Shown here in pieces: positions 1 to 8,370 of a stretch of 64,000 bases of DNA. The stretch covers positions 204,617-268,616 of the forward strand of contig NZ_FNYD01000007.1 of assembly GCF_900109035.1 (NCBI RefSeq). The letters are read 5' to 3'. Position 1 is the first letter of the stretch. The number at the start of each line of letters is the position of its first letter. Source of the DNA: Cribrihabitans marinus. GTDB taxonomy: Bacteria; Pseudomonadota; Alphaproteobacteria; Rhodobacterales; Rhodobacteraceae. Both the position numbers and the translations under genes were made by a program. Below the pieces are notes generated by a model. That model searched no databases and was not told where the DNA came from. It saw only the letters and a program-made list of their open reading frames with translations.

Positions 1-1
1 C

Positions 2-1435
2 GCGGCGCTGGCGGACAACCCCAACGTGGTCTTCGCGCCGCGGCGCGTGAAATGCGGCTGGGGCGAGTGGTCGCTGGTCAAGGCGACGTTGCTGGCGCTT
101 GAGGCGGCGGTGGGGGCGTTCCCCCGCGCCACGCATTTCTACATGCTGTCGGGCGACTGCATGGCGATCAAGTCGGCGGAATACGCGCACGGTTTTCTCG
201 ACGCCGACGACAAGGACTACATCGAAAGTTTCGACTTCCACGAGAGCGACTGGATCAAGACCGGGATGAAGGAAGACCGGCTGATCTATCGCCATTGGTT
301 CAACGAGCGCACGCAGAAACGCCTGTTCTACGCCTCCTATCACCTGCAGCAGCGGCTGGGCCTGACCCGCAGGGTGCCCGAGGACATCCAGGTGATGATC
401 GGCAGCCAGTGGTGGTGCCTGAGGCGACGCACGGTGGAATGGATCCTGGATTTCACCCGCAAGCGGCGCGACGTGATGCGGTTCTTCCGCACCACCTGGA
501 TCCCGGACGAGACATTCTTTCAGACGCTGGTGCGCCACATGGTCCCCGAGACCGAGATCGAACCGCGCACCCTGACCTTCCTGATGTTCTCGGACTACGG
601 GATGCCGGTCACCTTCTACAACGATCACTACCACCTGCTGCTGAGCCAGGATTTCCTGTTCGCCCGCAAGATCAGCCCCGAGGCGAAACAGCTCAAGGCG
701 CGGCTGGGCCGGCTCTATGCCGCGCGCGACGTGGATTTCCAGATCTCGAACGAAGGGCTGAGCCTGTTCAAGTTTCTCACCGGGCGGGGGCGGATCGGCC
801 GGCGGTTCGCCATGCGGTTCTGGGAGGCGGAAAGCACCCTGGGCCGCGAACGCGAGCTGATGATCGTGGTGTGCAAGAAATGGCACGTCGCCAAGCGCCT
901 GCTGGACCAGATCCGCCAGGTGCTGAACCTGCCGACGATCGAGTATCTGTTCAACGAAGAGGATACCGACCTGCCTGACCTGGGCGGCATCCAGGCGACA
1001 CTGGAAAAGCGCACCCGCCACCGCCGGTCGCTGATGCGGATGCTGTTCGAGTATTACGAGACCGACCGGCTGGTGATCTGCCTCGATCCGTCGAACCTGG
1101 AGCTGATGCACGACTTCTTCTCGGACCGGGCGGTGACGCGGATGCTCGAGATCGATTGCCAATTCAGCGACGACTACCTGATCGGCCACGCCCATCGGGT
1201 CGGCCTGGCCGGCGAACGCACGCCCAAGCCCACGCTGGAACGGCTGCTGCCGACTATCCGCAACGACCTGGCCTATGAATCCGACCGGATCCGCGATGCC
1301 GGTTTCGCCCGATACGCCCGGATTCGCGAATCCGCGACACCCGAACAGAATGCCGAGCGGATCGCCGATTTTCTGACCATCCCGCCGGAACAGGCGCTCA
1401 GCATCGCCCGCGCCGAGCACCTGTTCGCCGATTGA
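2..1435 (+). CDS. GT14-type (core-2/I-branching) glycosyltransferase with DUF5928-like C-terminus, 5'-truncated
   Basis: The reading frame is open from the first bases, so the N-terminus lies outside the window; 477 residues are visible. The first roughly 230 residues look like a core-2/I-branching beta-1,6-N-acetylglucosaminyltransferase domain: the conserved Trp/Lys segment around CGWGEWSLVKA, aromatic clusters, and the family motif PDETFFQTL at about base 510. The rest matches my memory of the DUF5928 region attached to this domain in Rhodobacteraceae. Likely role is transfer of a sugar to a cell-surface polysaccharide in the cytoplasm; donor and acceptor cannot be told. The alternative GTG at base 26 is inside the conserved domain and is not a start. 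It converges on the DUF1523 gene. Confidence 0.8.
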   Translation, partial: AALADNPNVVFAPRRVKCGWGEWSLVKATLLALEAAVGAFPRATHFYMLSGDCMAIKSAEYAHGFLDADDKDYIESFDFHESDWIKTGMKEDRLIYRHWFNERTQKRLFYASYHLQQRLGLTRRVPEDIQVMIGSQWWCLRRRTVEWILDFTRKRRDVMRFFRTTWIPDETFFQTLVRHMVPETEIEPRTLTFLMFSDYGMPVTFYNDHYHLLLSQDFLFARKISPEAKQLKARLGRLYAARDVDFQISNEGLSLFKFLTGRGRIGRRFAMRFWEAESTLGRERELMIVVCKKWHVAKRLLDQIRQVLNLPTIEYLFNEEDTDLPDLGGIQATLEKRTRHRRSLMRMLFEYYETDRLVICLDPSNLELMHDFFSDRAVTRMLEIDCQFSDDYLIGHAHRVGLAGERTPKPTLERLLPTIRNDLAYESDRIRDAGFARYARIRESATPEQNAERIADFLTIPPEQALSIARAEHLFAD

Positions 1436-1476
1436 CCCGCTCGGCGGATGCCATTCGCGCCTCGGACCTTATTGCC

Positions 1477-1490
1477 GCCCGACGTCGGGC
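1477..1490. terminator. Possible short bidirectional terminator
   Basis: Perfect 14-bp palindrome GCCCGACGTCGGGC, followed by TTT, between the convergent glycosyltransferase and DUF1523 genes. The hairpin is short (5-bp stem, 4-nt loop) and the T run is weak, so termination is an inference from position. Confidence 0.3.
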
Positions 1491-1522
1491 TTTCGGGCAA
1501 GCGCCGGTCGTCGCTTTCCGGC

Positions 1523-2167
1523 TCACTTCGATTTCCAGCTGTCCAGCCAGCGGCGGAACCGCCCGCGGCGTTCGGAAATCGCATCGCCGGCGGCATAGAA
1601 TCCGTCCTCGACATCCTCGATCATCGGGTCGATCCGCCGCGCGCGGAAGCGCCGCCAGCGCACCCAGATCGCCCAGACCAGCGCGGCGAAGAGCGTCAGG
1701 AAGATGATGTTGAACCAGTTGATTACCCGGTGATCCGGTCCCTCGACCCGCTTGATCGACACCGCGTTGGGATAGATCGACAGGAACTCGTTGCGCCAGC
1801 CGTAATGCATGACCGACACCCATTTCGGCGCTTCTCCGGTGGACACCGCATCATTGGCGTCGGTGAACAGGTTCGACGTGTCGAACTTGAAATAGGGCGG
1901 CCAGCCCCAGCCGGTATCCTCGTTCCGGTAGACCACGTTGCCGTCGTCGGGCCGCTTGGCATAGATGAATTGCACGTCCCGATTGCTGAGGCTGGTCGAT
2001 TGATCCTCGGGCTCGGACCAGAAGATGCGGGTCCAGTCGTTCAGGTCGATCCGCTCGACATTGGTGTTGACGATCCGCACCACGTCATATTGCGGCAGCG
2101 TATAGTGCAGGAACCCGCCCACCAGCAGCCAGAAGGTCAGGATGATCGTCCATTTGACATAGGCCAT
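1523..2167 (-). CDS. DUF1523-family membrane protein
   Basis: 214 residues with one N-terminal hydrophobic segment (about 5-25) and one near the C-terminus (about 148-170), followed by a basic cytoplasmic tail. The region between them, about 120 residues, would face the periplasm and contains the Trp/Gly-rich patch GWGWPPYFKF. I recognise the overall pattern as DUF1523, a family of unknown function common in Rhodobacteraceae. It is the last gene of a six-gene minus-strand cluster, 10 nt after the 88-aa membrane protein, so co-transcription with the AAA+ ATPase is likely. Function is unknown; an envelope anchor or sensor for the cluster is only a guess. Confidence 0.75.
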   Translation of the reverse strand: MAYVKWTIILTFWLLVGGFLHYTLPQYDVVRIVNTNVERIDLNDWTRIFWSEPEDQSTSLSNRDVQFIYAKRPDDGNVVYRNEDTGWGWPPYFKFDTSNLFTDANDAVSTGEAPKWVSVMHYGWRNEFLSIYPNAVSIKRVEGPDHRVINWFNIIFLTLFAALVWAIWVRWRRFRARRIDPMIEDVEDGFYAAGDAISERRGRFRRWLDSWKSK

Positions 2168-2177
2168 GGTGGAACCC

Positions 2178-2444
2178 TCACATGAAATTCACGACATAGA
2201 TCAGGGCGGCGATCGCCACCCAGGGTACGATATAGACACCCAGGATCAGTTTGCGACGGAACGAGCCGTCGTATTTCTTCAACCCACGGTCGACGAACGC
2301 CTCGCGGTCGCCGGTCAGCCCCTTTGCGTCCCAATGCGCCTCCAGCTTGCCGCGCCGCACGCGGCGCGAATAGAGCGACAGCGCCACATAGGCCACCGTC
2401 TGCACCACGAACAGGATCAGCAATAGCCGCAGCAATCCCAGCAT
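2178..2444 (-). CDS. Small two-TM membrane protein
   Basis: 88 residues: a hydrophobic segment at about 3-24, a basic charged middle (GKLEAHWDAKGLTGDREAFVDRGLKKY) and a second hydrophobic segment at about 68-87. The predicted topology puts both ends on one side of the inner membrane with a roughly 40-residue loop. The start lies 1 nt after the stop of the upstream 446-aa gene, so the two are translationally coupled. I do not recognise a functional domain. Close homologues in roseobacters are, from memory, loosely named as efflux proteins, which this sequence does not support. Confidence 0.7.
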   Translation of the reverse strand: MLGLLRLLLILFVVQTVAYVALSLYSRRVRRGKLEAHWDAKGLTGDREAFVDRGLKKYDGSFRRKLILGVYIVPWVAIAALIYVVNFM

Positions 2445-2445
2445 G

Positions 2446-3786
2446 TCAGCGCCTCCTCACCGCGCCCCAGGGGCCGACGCGATCGATCAGGTCGTCCTCG
2501 CGCGGCGGCTCGCCGCTCATGTCCGGCTCGGAACCATAGAGCTCGGCCCGCGCACCGGCCTTGTCCACCTGATACTCGCGCGCCAGGAAATCGGCAACAT
2601 AGGCGCGCTTGGCCTCGGGCCAGCCGGCATAGGTGCGATAGAACAGCTCCTTGTGGCAGATGAACAGCTGCCGCGCGTCCAGCGGCGTCAGCTCCGCCAG
2701 GGCCATGTTGACAACGTCGCGGTCCGGACCGGGTGCGGCGCGCAGCGTGTAGAAATAGGCCGGATCGTCCGAGCTGATGCGCGGCCAGCCCCCCTCGCCC
2801 AGCGCCCAGCGGCGCAGGTCGGCCAGCCCGTGATATTCGGCCGGCAACCGGGCGGCATGTGTCCGCGCCAGCCGGCGCATGTCCAGCCGGTCCAGATCGG
2901 ACAGGTCCAGCCCGGCATCGCAGGCGGTGTCCAGCACGATGAAATCCATCTTCTGCTGCAGGATTCCCGCCGCCTGAGGCCCGCGCGCGCGCACCACCGG
3001 CTCCACAAGCGCGTTCAGCTCGAAGAACTTCGCGATCTGGCGCCGCTGGCCCAGGTCGAACACGTAAGGAACCGGCAGGTCGGCTTCGGGCCGGCCGCCC
3101 GCCGCGATCACCGCCGGGTGGTCGAGATCGGGAAACAGGTAGAGTCCGCCGAAATGCGCCGTCCAGACGTTGCGCTGCTCGAACTCTGTGTGCTTCAGCC
3201 GCACCGGGTTGCGGGTCACGTCGCCGGTTTCGCTGGCGATGCCGATCATCTCGGCGATCAGCACATCGTCGAACCAGGCGTCATCCTCGGTCTTGAACCG
3301 CTCCACCAGCCCGGCCAGCTTGTCGGCCTTCTCCAGCGTGCCCTTGGTGGTGTCGGCCTCGACCCTGATCCGGCGGATGTCGAACAATTGTCGGGGCGAG
3401 GCGACATGCAGCACCGAATTGACCAGCTCGCCCGCCACCGCATCGGTCGCGGTTAGCGCAAAGAGCTGCGCCTCGTTCTCCTCGATGAACTGGCGCAGGA
3501 TGCTGCGTGAGGACGAGAACTTGACGTTCAGCAGCGGCGCGCGTTTCTGCTCGGTGGTGAGCAGGATGAACTGCCGGTTGACCCCGTTGGGGTTGAGATA
3601 GAGGTGATCGCCCAGCTCGTCGCCCACCTCTGGGCTGTAGCCCGAGATATCCACATGGAAATCCGTGAGCGCCGTGGCCTTGCCGGTCAAATGCATCAGC
3701 GCGCGGTTGTAGCGTTCCACCAGCGCCGGCGCGGCGACATGGATCAGGTTGCCGAACATGAGGCCCTTTTCGATCAACCGCCGCAT
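2446..3786 (-). CDS. Conserved 446-aa protein of unknown function (possibly DUF6638)
   Basis: Soluble-looking protein of 446 residues with no signal peptide or membrane segment. Mixed alpha/beta composition, a His-rich stretch around FNLIH/LHVAS and a C-terminal acidic tail. I believe it belongs to the family labelled DUF6638, but I cannot confirm that without a profile search. A good ribosome-binding site (GGAGGG) precedes the ATG. The 157-nt gap from the upstream AAA+ gene holds a palindromic dispersed repeat, and the stop is 1 nt from the next gene. Position inside the AAA+ cluster suggests a client or partner of that ATPase; this is inference. Confidence 0.65.
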   Translation of the reverse strand: MRRLIEKGLMFGNLIHVAAPALVERYNRALMHLTGKATALTDFHVDISGYSPEVGDELGDHLYLNPNGVNRQFILLTTEQKRAPLLNVKFSSSRSILRQFIEENEAQLFALTATDAVAGELVNSVLHVASPRQLFDIRRIRVEADTTKGTLEKADKLAGLVERFKTEDDAWFDDVLIAEMIGIASETGDVTRNPVRLKHTEFEQRNVWTAHFGGLYLFPDLDHPAVIAAGGRPEADLPVPYVFDLGQRRQIAKFFELNALVEPVVRARGPQAAGILQQKMDFIVLDTACDAGLDLSDLDRLDMRRLARTHAARLPAEYHGLADLRRWALGEGGWPRISSDDPAYFYTLRAAPGPDRDVVNMALAELTPLDARQLFICHKELFYRTYAGWPEAKRAYVADFLAREYQVDKAGARAELYGSEPDMSGEPPREDDLIDRVGPWGAVRRR

Positions 3787-3860
3787 TGCGACCCTCCGCA
3801 GGGGTGGACCCCGTCGGTCCCCTCCCGCTCAGCGTGCCGCGGCAGGGAAACCAATCCAAA

Positions 3861-3931
3861 ACCGCCCCGGACCTGATCCGGGGCCTCGCACTGAGCCGAT
3901 GCCAGAGGTCCCGGGTCAAGCCCGGGACGGG
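3861..3931. repeat. Dispersed GC-rich palindromic repeat, copy 1
   Basis: Two inverted modules: an imperfect CCCCGG-acctgat-CCGGGG arm and the palindrome CCCGGGTCAAGCCCGGG inside gaggtcccgggtcaagcccg. The second module is repeated base for base near position 61,003, where it again sits between two minus-strand operon genes. In one frame these elements read as PGLTRDL-type peptides, as do known alphaproteobacterial palindromic elements. It lies between the AAA+ gene and the 446-aa gene. Confidence 0.8.
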
Positions 3932-3943
3932 TCGGACCAACCA

Positions 3944-5878
3944 TCACCCCTTCCCCTCCAGATACCGCTTCTTCGCCTCTTCCTGCCGCCCGAAATCGCG
4001 CACCATCGCCTCGATGGCCACCTCGTCGGACTTGTCGGCATAGCGGAACTCTGAATCCGCGTACCGGTTGATCTCCTGGATCACCATCTCCACCGTGATC
4101 GGCCGGCGCAGTTCGGAAATCATCGCGCATTTGGTGTCGTAGTCGCGGAACAGGAACAGCTCGGGGTCTTCCATCCATTCATCCGGCAGTTCGAAATCCA
4201 TCGCCCGCACCTTCACCGCGTCGGTGATGTTCTTGATCGCGCGGCCCGTGAACCGTTCATCCGCCGCCTGGATCGCCTTCAGATAGGTGCCCAGCTTGGC
4301 GATGGTGTCCAGCGCGCCGATCTCGCCCTCGACCCGCTCCCACACCTTCAGCAACCCATCCTCATGCGGCCGGTTGTGGCTTTCAAAAGACGCGGCCACC
4401 GCCTTCTTGATCTGCTGCGCGGCGTAAAGCTCGTGATCGCCCAGCGGGATGTCGTGGTTCCTGCCCATCAGCAGCGCCAGGATGTCGATATAGTCGTCCC
4501 GCGTCTGCGGCCCGTCCACCAGGAACCGCGCGCCCGCCCGCTGGCGCAGGGCGTCGTCCACGTTCTCGGGGTAGTTCGAGAACATCCCGAAGGTGCAATT
4601 GCCGCGCACCACCGTGTTGGCCCCGGCGAAGGCCTCCATGAACACCGCCGTCACCTCCTGCTGGCCCGCCGAGGACTGCCGGTCGCCGCGCTTGCCGGCA
4701 ATCTGGTCGATGTCGTCGATGGTGCCGAAGCCGATGACACCCGGATCCAGAACGTTCTGCACGAAGGCCTTGGCGTTCTGGCCGGACTTGCCCTGGTAGC
4801 TGTCGATATTGTCGATGCCGAAATTCTGATAGCGGAAGGGATAGCCCGCATTCTGGCAATACTCATGGATCAGCCCGGCCATCATCTGAATGAGCGTGGT
4901 CTTGCCCGTCCCCGGCGCACCGTCGCCCATGAAGGTGAAGATGAATCCGCCCAGTTCCGCAAACGGGTTCAGCCGCCGCTCGAAATCATAGGCCATCAGC
5001 ATCTTGGACAGCCGCAGCGCCTGGTATTTGGCGATATGGTTACCCACCACCTCGTTGGGCTTCTTGAACGTCATGGTCAGGGTGGTCGATTTCGCCCGCG
5101 CCGCCGGTTCGAAGCCGCGGATGGTCAGATCGTCCGCCTCGACCCGCCAGGTTGCGCCGGTGAACGGGCCGAGATGCGCCGCCGATTGCGCGCGCAGCCG
5201 CACTTTCTCCATCAGCTGCTCGGCATGGGCGGCGCAGGTCGCCACCAGATGCGCGTCGTCAGGTGCGTGCTGGCCCAGCTTCTGATCCAGCTCCCACAGC
5301 GCGCCATGCAATGCCAGCGGCGCGTTGTCGGTCAGCACCTCCTCGGCCTCGCCGACCTCGACCGTCACCTCGCCCAGATGCGAGGACAGCAGATAGGCCA
5401 GCGCGTTGCCGAAGACCTGGAGCGCAATCAATGCTTCGGCGGTCAGCAGCTCGGTGAACTCGCCCTTGCGCGCTGCCGGCAGGTCTCCCGCCAGGTTGGC
5501 CCGCTTCAACTCGCCCAAGGGTGTCTGCTCGCCAAAGGCGTCTCCCATTGCCAGCGCAATCGCCAGCGCCCGCCGGATCGCCTGCATCACGGTGGCCTGC
5601 GGCGGCGAGACCAGCGTGTCGCCATCATCCGCCGCCTCGATCCGCTCGCGCAGATGCACCCCGTCGGGCCGGCTTGTCTGTCGCGTGACCAGCCCCGGCG
5701 TGGTCGACCGGAACCGCCGCCCCAGGGTGATCCCGGGCGAGCGCTCGGACGGCGCGGCATCCGCGGATTTCGCGATCCGCGGCGCATGGTCGAACCCCTC
5801 CAGCAGCGCCGTTGCCGCAGGGTAGTGCTTGCGGATATCCGCCTCGCGCAGCTCCATCTGGTCCGATGTCAGGCTCAT
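3944..5878 (-). CDS. AAA+ ATPase of unknown function
   Basis: 644 residues. About 300 N-terminal residues without a recognised domain precede a single AAA+ module: Walker A GAPGTGKTT near residue 320, Walker B-like FGTIDDID near 388, a sensor-1 segment MFSNYPENVDDALRQRAGARF near 440 containing candidate arginine-finger residues, and a helical lid. The usual Walker B Glu is replaced by Asp (hhhDD), which may alter hydrolysis. Such ATPases remodel proteins, often as hexamers. It sits between a 372-aa helical protein and the 446-aa protein in a co-directional cluster that starts with a long coiled coil and ends with two membrane proteins. Substrate is unknown. Confidence 0.8.
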   Translation of the reverse strand: MSLTSDQMELREADIRKHYPAATALLEGFDHAPRIAKSADAAPSERSPGITLGRRFRSTTPGLVTRQTSRPDGVHLRERIEAADDGDTLVSPPQATVMQAIRRALAIALAMGDAFGEQTPLGELKRANLAGDLPAARKGEFTELLTAEALIALQVFGNALAYLLSSHLGEVTVEVGEAEEVLTDNAPLALHGALWELDQKLGQHAPDDAHLVATCAAHAEQLMEKVRLRAQSAAHLGPFTGATWRVEADDLTIRGFEPAARAKSTTLTMTFKKPNEVVGNHIAKYQALRLSKMLMAYDFERRLNPFAELGGFIFTFMGDGAPGTGKTTLIQMMAGLIHEYCQNAGYPFRYQNFGIDNIDSYQGKSGQNAKAFVQNVLDPGVIGFGTIDDIDQIAGKRGDRQSSAGQQEVTAVFMEAFAGANTVVRGNCTFGMFSNYPENVDDALRQRAGARFLVDGPQTRDDYIDILALLMGRNHDIPLGDHELYAAQQIKKAVAASFESHNRPHEDGLLKVWERVEGEIGALDTIAKLGTYLKAIQAADERFTGRAIKNITDAVKVRAMDFELPDEWMEDPELFLFRDYDTKCAMISELRRPITVEMVIQEINRYADSEFRYADKSDEVAIEAMVRDFGRQEEAKKRYLEGKG

Positions 5879-5893
5879 GTTGCGACCGCCTCT

Positions 5894-5928
5894 CTCATCC
5901 TCTTGCCGAAAATATCCCCGCCGGAGGC
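5894..5928. repeat. Degenerate copy of the dispersed TTCATC...AAATACTC motif
   Basis: In the 56-nt gap between the 372-aa gene and the AAA+ gene the plus strand reads TCATCCTCTTGCCGAAAATA followed by a GC-rich CCGCCGG. This matches the family of intergenic elements seen near 8320, 11389, 16958, 30971 and 45621, although it is the most diverged copy. Confidence 0.5.
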
Positions 5929-5934
5929 AAAACC

Positions 5935-7053
5935 CTAATAGCGCAGCACCTGCCCGGCCTCACTCACCACGAATTTGCGTACATCCGAAAACCCCGGCGG
6001 GTTGCGCTCGGCCAGCACCTGGAACGGCCGCTGCGGCAGGATGATCGCGCGGTGGGTATGCGTGGCCCCGGTCTCGGCCCCGCGCCCACCGAACGGGTCC
6101 AGCGCGAATACCTCGCGATCCACCGTGCCGAACCAGCCCGAGCGCTCCTCGGTCACCCGCTCGCTCTCCAGTTCCTCCATGGTCCAGGCCAGCGCCCAGT
6201 CCTGCCCTTCGGGCGCCGCCGCATCCTCCAGTACCTGGCGCAGCGGCCCGGTCTGCTCGGTGAAGGCCGAGGAATACATCGGCCCCACATGGATGCGCCG
6301 CAGATGCTTGGGATGCAGGTCGTCGAAATCCGCGTCGAACCCCTTGGCGATGGTCACCAGCTTGAGCGCGCCCAGCGACTGCGCCATCAGATGCGCTTGG
6401 CATTCAGGCCAGCGCCGCTGATCCTTGGGCAGCGCCTCGCGCCCGCTATCCTCCAGCCGCATCAGGTAGATCACCGGCAGGTTGACCTGGCTGTCATAGA
6501 CCGCCCAGTGCAGCAGGAATTGCCGCCGCTCACCCGCATTGCCCATCCAGTGGCATTCGGGATCGTTGCGCGCCCAGAACAGGTTGCCCTTGACGAGTTC
6601 CTCGTAATAGAGCCGCTGCGACAGCGCGAACTGCAGCTTGGTGGGGATCTCGCGGTCGCCGATGATGGTCTGCACCATCTCGTCCTTCAACGCCGCCTCC
6701 GATGGCATCCCCTCCAGGTGCCGCGCCGCCTGCTGGGCGTCATTGGCCATGGTCATCAGCTCGGTCGCTACCGGAAACCCGCTGTCGCGCTTGTCCATCG
6801 CGAGGCTGCCGAAGAACCGGCCCGTATCGCGACCGACCAGCAGGTATTTCATGCTGAGCGCGCGAAAGGTGTAGAGCAGCCCCGAGAGGTAGCGCGAGAT
6901 GGTTTTCACCTCGTCGCGGCCGATCGCACCTTCCGCCTCCATGTTCGCGGCCACCCTCAGCAGATGCAGCGAGATCGTCTCGAACTTGCGGAAATAGCGG
7001 CGCGAGGCGAAGGTGTCGGTCAGGCCGGTATGGTCTTTCGCCAGATCGGTCAA
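5935..7053 (-). CDS. Conserved 372-aa helical protein, no known domain
   Basis: 372 residues, no signal peptide or TM segment. The first half is rich in alpha-helical heptad-like stretches (LRVAANMEAEG, LSGLLYTFRAL); the second half is mixed, with a conserved-looking Trp/Pro patch near the C-terminus. In-frame ATG is lacking near the 5' end, so the start is taken as TTG at 7053, 40 nt after the stop of the coiled-coil gene; an internal ATG about 37 codons later is the alternative. I do not recognise the family. Its tight position between a coiled-coil protein and an AAA+ ATPase suggests an adaptor. Confidence 0.65.
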   Translation of the reverse strand: MTDLAKDHTGLTDTFASRRYFRKFETISLHLLRVAANMEAEGAIGRDEVKTISRYLSGLLYTFRALSMKYLLVGRDTGRFFGSLAMDKRDSGFPVATELMTMANDAQQAARHLEGMPSEAALKDEMVQTIIGDREIPTKLQFALSQRLYYEELVKGNLFWARNDPECHWMGNAGERRQFLLHWAVYDSQVNLPVIYLMRLEDSGREALPKDQRRWPECQAHLMAQSLGALKLVTIAKGFDADFDDLHPKHLRRIHVGPMYSSAFTEQTGPLRQVLEDAAAPEGQDWALAWTMEELESERVTEERSGWFGTVDREVFALDPFGGRGAETGATHTHRAIILPQRPFQVLAERNPPGFSDVRKFVVSEAGQVLRY

Positions 7054-7092
7054 TTCCGGCCCCCATGGCGCGGTCCGCCGTCCCTCACGTCG

Positions 7093-8172
7093 TCATCCGC
7101 CATAGAGGTTCTTGTCGTGCTTCTCGACGATCGCCTGGAACCGGCGCGCGAACCGCTCATCGGCCTTGGCCTTCTTCTCCAGCACGTCGCGGGCGAACAC
7201 CATGTGGCCCTCATGCGCCTCCAGCATGTCGGCCATCTTCTGGTTGGTGGCGGTGCCGATCGAGGCCATGGCGGTCTGCGCCTCCTTGTCGGTCTCGACC
7301 CCGATCTCGTTGATCCGGTGCGCCACGTCCTGCTGCTGTGCGGTCTTCAGCGATTTGGTCAGCGCGTCATAGAGCACCACGCGCTGCTGGGTATCCGTCT
7401 GCAGCTTGTTGATCAGCACCATCTGGGTCGCCGCCTGGTTCTGCAGGGAATCGACCCACGACTTGCCCTTCTCGATATAGCGCTCCAACGTCTGGCTCTT
7501 GGCCAGCTTGACCTGCTCGTCCTGCACCTTGGCATTGTACTGCTTGTTCAGCTCCGCCAGCTCGGTCTCCAGCTTGGTGCGCGCCGCGGCGTCCTGCTCC
7601 ACGGAAATCTTGTTCTCCAAAGTGATGATCTGCGGGTCCATCGCCTGGATCTCGGCGCGCACGCTTTCCAATGCCGCCACCGTCGCCTCGCGGTCATCGA
7701 GCGTGCCGGTCAGGTTGGTCTCCACCTTCTCGCGCTGCTCTTCCAGCACCGCCAACTGCCCCTGCAGCAGCTTCACGATCACGTCCGACTTGGCGATCAG
7801 GTCCTGCAACTTGTCGTCGATGCTGGCGCCGCGCATCCGCTCCTGCCGCAGCGACTCCGACTTGCCGCGCGAGAAGATGCCGACAAAGCTCTCCCACCCG
7901 GTCTTCGAGCGCATCTCGTCGAAATCCTTGGAAAACGCCGCCGTCACATCATCCAGACCCATGATCAGCTCGGCGATATTGGCGTTCATCACTTCCGTAT
8001 GGGCGTGCACATCCTCCAGGGTGGCATTCTCGATGTCGATATCGGCCTCGGCAGTGCCGATCTTCTCCCGCGCCGCCTCGATCCGGCCGGTCAACCCCTC
8101 GATCTGCGACTGGCTTTCGCGCACCTTGCGCTGGGTTTCCTCGATCATCTTGTCAAACTGGACATTCGCCAC
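7093..8172 (-). CDS. Long coiled-coil protein, first gene of the AAA+ cluster
   Basis: 359 residues, almost entirely Glu/Lys/Gln/Ala-rich helix with heptad periodicity from about residue 5 to 60 and again 110-340. A short aromatic break, GWESFVGIFSRGK, lies at about 92-104. No signal peptide or TM segment. The helical organisation loosely recalls TelA/KlaA toxic-anion-resistance proteins, but I see no motif that proves it. As promoter-proximal gene of the six-gene cluster it would be made in largest amount, consistent with a scaffold or filament handled by the downstream AAA+ ATPase. The C-terminus ends KNLYGG. Confidence 0.7.
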   Translation of the reverse strand: MANVQFDKMIEETQRKVRESQSQIEGLTGRIEAAREKIGTAEADIDIENATLEDVHAHTEVMNANIAELIMGLDDVTAAFSKDFDEMRSKTGWESFVGIFSRGKSESLRQERMRGASIDDKLQDLIAKSDVIVKLLQGQLAVLEEQREKVETNLTGTLDDREATVAALESVRAEIQAMDPQIITLENKISVEQDAAARTKLETELAELNKQYNAKVQDEQVKLAKSQTLERYIEKGKSWVDSLQNQAATQMVLINKLQTDTQQRVVLYDALTKSLKTAQQQDVAHRINEIGVETDKEAQTAMASIGTATNQKMADMLEAHEGHMVFARDVLEKKAKADERFARRFQAIVEKHDKNLYGG

Positions 8173-8283
8173 TGTTCAGATCCCTCAAATTGCCACGCCA
8201 GACAGATAGGCAATGTTAAAGGCCATTACATCACCTTGCCCGCACTATTTCCCCACTGTTGCAAATGCTGCGGCAGCTGCAAA

Positions 8284-8316
8284 CGAAAAAAGACGGGGCC
8301 GCATATGCGCGCCCCG
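8284..8316 (-). terminator. Rho-independent terminator after creatinase
   Basis: Read on the minus strand, a strong hairpin (GGGGC ... GCCCC arms around the inner palindrome CGCATATGCG) is followed by GTCTTTTTTCG. It lies 55 nt after the creatinase stop and upstream of the coiled-coil gene, so it separates the two transcription units. Confidence 0.75.
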
Positions 8317-8319
8317 CCC

Positions 8320-8350
8320 TTCATCTTTTTGAAAATACTCTCGCCGAAGG
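8320..8350. repeat. Dispersed intergenic motif TTCATCTTTTTnnAAATACTC
   Basis: Plus strand reads TTCATCTTTTTGAAAATACTC then TCGCCGAAGG. It is one of the two best copies of a motif found at six intergenic places in this window, here between the creatinase stop and its terminator. Confidence 0.65.
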
Positions 8351-8370
8351 CATGGCCCGGCACGGGCCAT

